The notes below the pieces were generated by a model. The model was not told where the DNA came from and did no database searches. It saw only the letters and a program-made list of their open reading frames with translations. From an uncultured Mucispirillum sp. (GTDB lineage: Bacteria > Chrysiogenota > Deferribacteres > Deferribacterales > Mucispirillaceae), in assembly GCA_945947845.1 (NCBI GenBank), contig CAMEZN010000051.1, forward strand, positions 1-8,747: a stretch of 8,747 nucleotides of DNA, given 5' to 3'. Position 1 is the first letter of the stretch; every line of letters starts with the position of its first letter. Positions 8,099 through 8,747 of the stretch are shown here, piece by piece. The position numbers and the translations under genes are program-made.

Positions 8099-8119
8099 TA
8101 ATTTTTTTAATGATATAAT
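8092..8119 (+). promoter_or_regulatory. Promoter of the small Cys-rich gene and hemolysin III gene
   Basis: TTGATA (8092-8097, five of six), a 16-bp spacer and a perfect TATAAT (8114-8119) preceded by TGA form a strong extended -10 promoter. Only seven bases separate the -10 from the ATG at 8127, so transcription should begin at or next to the start codon. The divergent transporter promoter lies about 40 bp away. Confidence 0.75.
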
Positions 8120-8126
8120 CTGCCCT

Positions 8127-8321
8127 ATGAGTCTAAAAGGGTGTAACCATGGCTGCATATATAAAAAAGAAATAAAAGTTGAACAAATGAAAGAACTTTA
8201 TGTTTTTAGATGTGCAGCTTTAAAAAAATATATTACAAAAGATGAAATTAAAACTAGATGCAGCCTTTTTCAAGGACCGCTAAAAATAAAGGAACATTCT
8301 ATTGATGAATTCCTGAATTAA
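8127..8321 (+). CDS. Small four-cysteine protein of unknown function (64 residues)
   Basis: I do not recognise the family. The product begins MSLKGCNHGC and has Cys at 6, 10, 29 and 45 (CSLFQ), the only four cysteines. A C-x3-C pair followed by two more suggests metal binding (Zn or Fe-S) or a redox role, which is inference. It has no signal peptide or membrane segment and is Lys-rich, so it is probably cytoplasmic. No Shine-Dalgarno precedes the ATG at 8127, and the extended -10 ends seven bases before it, which predicts a leaderless mRNA. An internal Met21 would discard the first two cysteines and also has no good ribosome-binding site. It ends with TAA 40 nt before the hemolysin III gene on the same strand with no terminator between, so the two are probably co-transcribed. 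Confidence 0.7.
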   Translation: MSLKGCNHGCIYKKEIKVEQMKELYVFRCAALKKYITKDEIKTRCSLFQGPLKIKEHSIDEFLN

Positions 8322-8361
8322 CTATATTTTTTTATTCTATATCAATATTTAAGGAGAAAAA

Positions 8362-8747
8362 ATGACTTCTAATATTTTACCAAAATATACTAAAAACGAA
8401 GAAATAATGAATGCAGTAACCCATGGTATTGGTGCAGGGCTGAGTATTGCAGGACTTGTTATATTAGTGGTATTTGCATCTTTATATGGTGATGCATGGA
8501 AAATTGTTGCTTCAGCTATATATGGAGCTTCAATGATAGTATTATATACTGCTTCCACACTATACCACAGCTTATCAAAAACAAAAGCAGCTTCAAAATT
8601 AAATATGTTTGACCATATCTCTATATACTATCTTATCGCAGGCTCTTACACTCCATTTATGCTTGTTAATTTAAGAGGTGGCTGGGGCTGGTCTATTTTT
8701 GGAGTTGTATGGGCTTGTGCAATTGCAGGAACTGTTTTAAAAATAAT
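8362..8747 (+). CDS. Hemolysin III / TrhA family membrane protein (N-terminal 128 residues; cut by window end)
   Basis: This is a member of the HlyIII/TrhA group of the PAQR-like seven-transmembrane superfamily. Bacterial members were named for haemolysis by the Bacillus cereus protein; E. coli TrhA (YqfA) is linked to membrane energy and lipid homeostasis. ATG is at 8362-8364 with AAGGAG at 8351-8356, spacing 5. Visible signatures are EIMNAVTHG at 14-22 with His21, the S-x3-H motif of STLYHS (Ser65, His69), and DHISIYYLIAGSYTP at 84-98 with Asp84. Ser, Asp and His at these positions form the Zn site in the superfamily. Hydrophobic segments are at about 23-41, 48-67 and 87-103, and a fourth begins at about 112. 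The family is usually about 210-220 residues, so roughly 85-90 are missing beyond the edge. It lies downstream of the small Cys-rich gene and is probably transcribed from the same promoter. Confidence 0.93.
   Translation, partial: MTSNILPKYTKNEEIMNAVTHGIGAGLSIAGLVILVVFASLYGDAWKIVASAIYGASMIVLYTASTLYHSLSKTKAASKLNMFDHISIYYLIAGSYTPFMLVNLRGGWGWSIFGVVWACAIAGTVLKI

Noticed and set aside
8149..8175. Eight-residue frame (MAAYIKKK) behind AAAAGGG inside the small Cys-rich gene
   Set aside because: It has a passable ribosome-binding site but lies wholly inside the longer frame and shows no leader-peptide logic or adjacent attenuator; it is likely chance.
8349..8558. Minus-strand open frame opposite the hemolysin III gene
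   Set aside because: The plus strand has the clear family signatures and Shine-Dalgarno; the opposite frame is a shadow.

Overview
This window comes from an AT-rich bacterial chromosome. The ribosomal-protein and elongation-factor genes are canonical, and the intergenic DNA is close to pure A/T. The S12, S7, EF-G and EF-Tu sequences, together with a chemoreceptor of the kind common in host-associated motile anaerobes, would suit a low-GC Deferribacterota such as a Mucispirillum-like organism. That is an impression from the protein sequences, not a demonstrated placement. The standard genetic code is used: the Trp codons checked are TGG. Of the six gene ends visible, five are TAA and one is TAG.

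Positions 1-4030, minus strand: a compact str operon in the order rpsL (S12), rpsG (S7), fusA (EF-G), tuf (EF-Tu, cut by the window edge). The spacers are only 13, 15 and 21 nt. It is driven by an extended -10 promoter near 3900-3927 and has a leader of about 170 nt. The leader holds a GC-richer block, a possible short reading frame and a perfect 15-bp palindrome just upstream of the rpsL Shine-Dalgarno. rpsL starts with TTG and fusA with GTG. S12 carries Arg at the position of the classical Lys88 streptomycin site.

Positions 4034-6182, minus strand: a methyl-accepting chemotaxis protein with its own terminator and a strong sigma70-type promoter overlapped by a 17-bp palindrome. The gene is split in its sensor domain by one in-frame TGA, with the reading frame intact on both sides. 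It is therefore a pseudogene, a recent nonsense allele, a sequencing error or a readthrough gene.

Positions 6308-7987, minus strand: a full-length SulP-family anion transporter with a C-terminal STAS domain. Positions 7988-8126 form a divergent promoter region.

Positions 8127-8747, plus strand: a 64-residue, four-cysteine protein of unknown function whose promoter predicts a leaderless mRNA. It is followed 40 nt later by a hemolysin III/TrhA-family membrane protein truncated by the window end. Apart from the str operon, the genes are separate transcription units and show no obvious shared pathway. I see no mobile element, CRISPR array, tRNA or rRNA, and no clear multi-gene novel system. The most interesting signals are the interrupted chemoreceptor, the S12 substitution, the str leader and the leaderless Cys-rich small gene.
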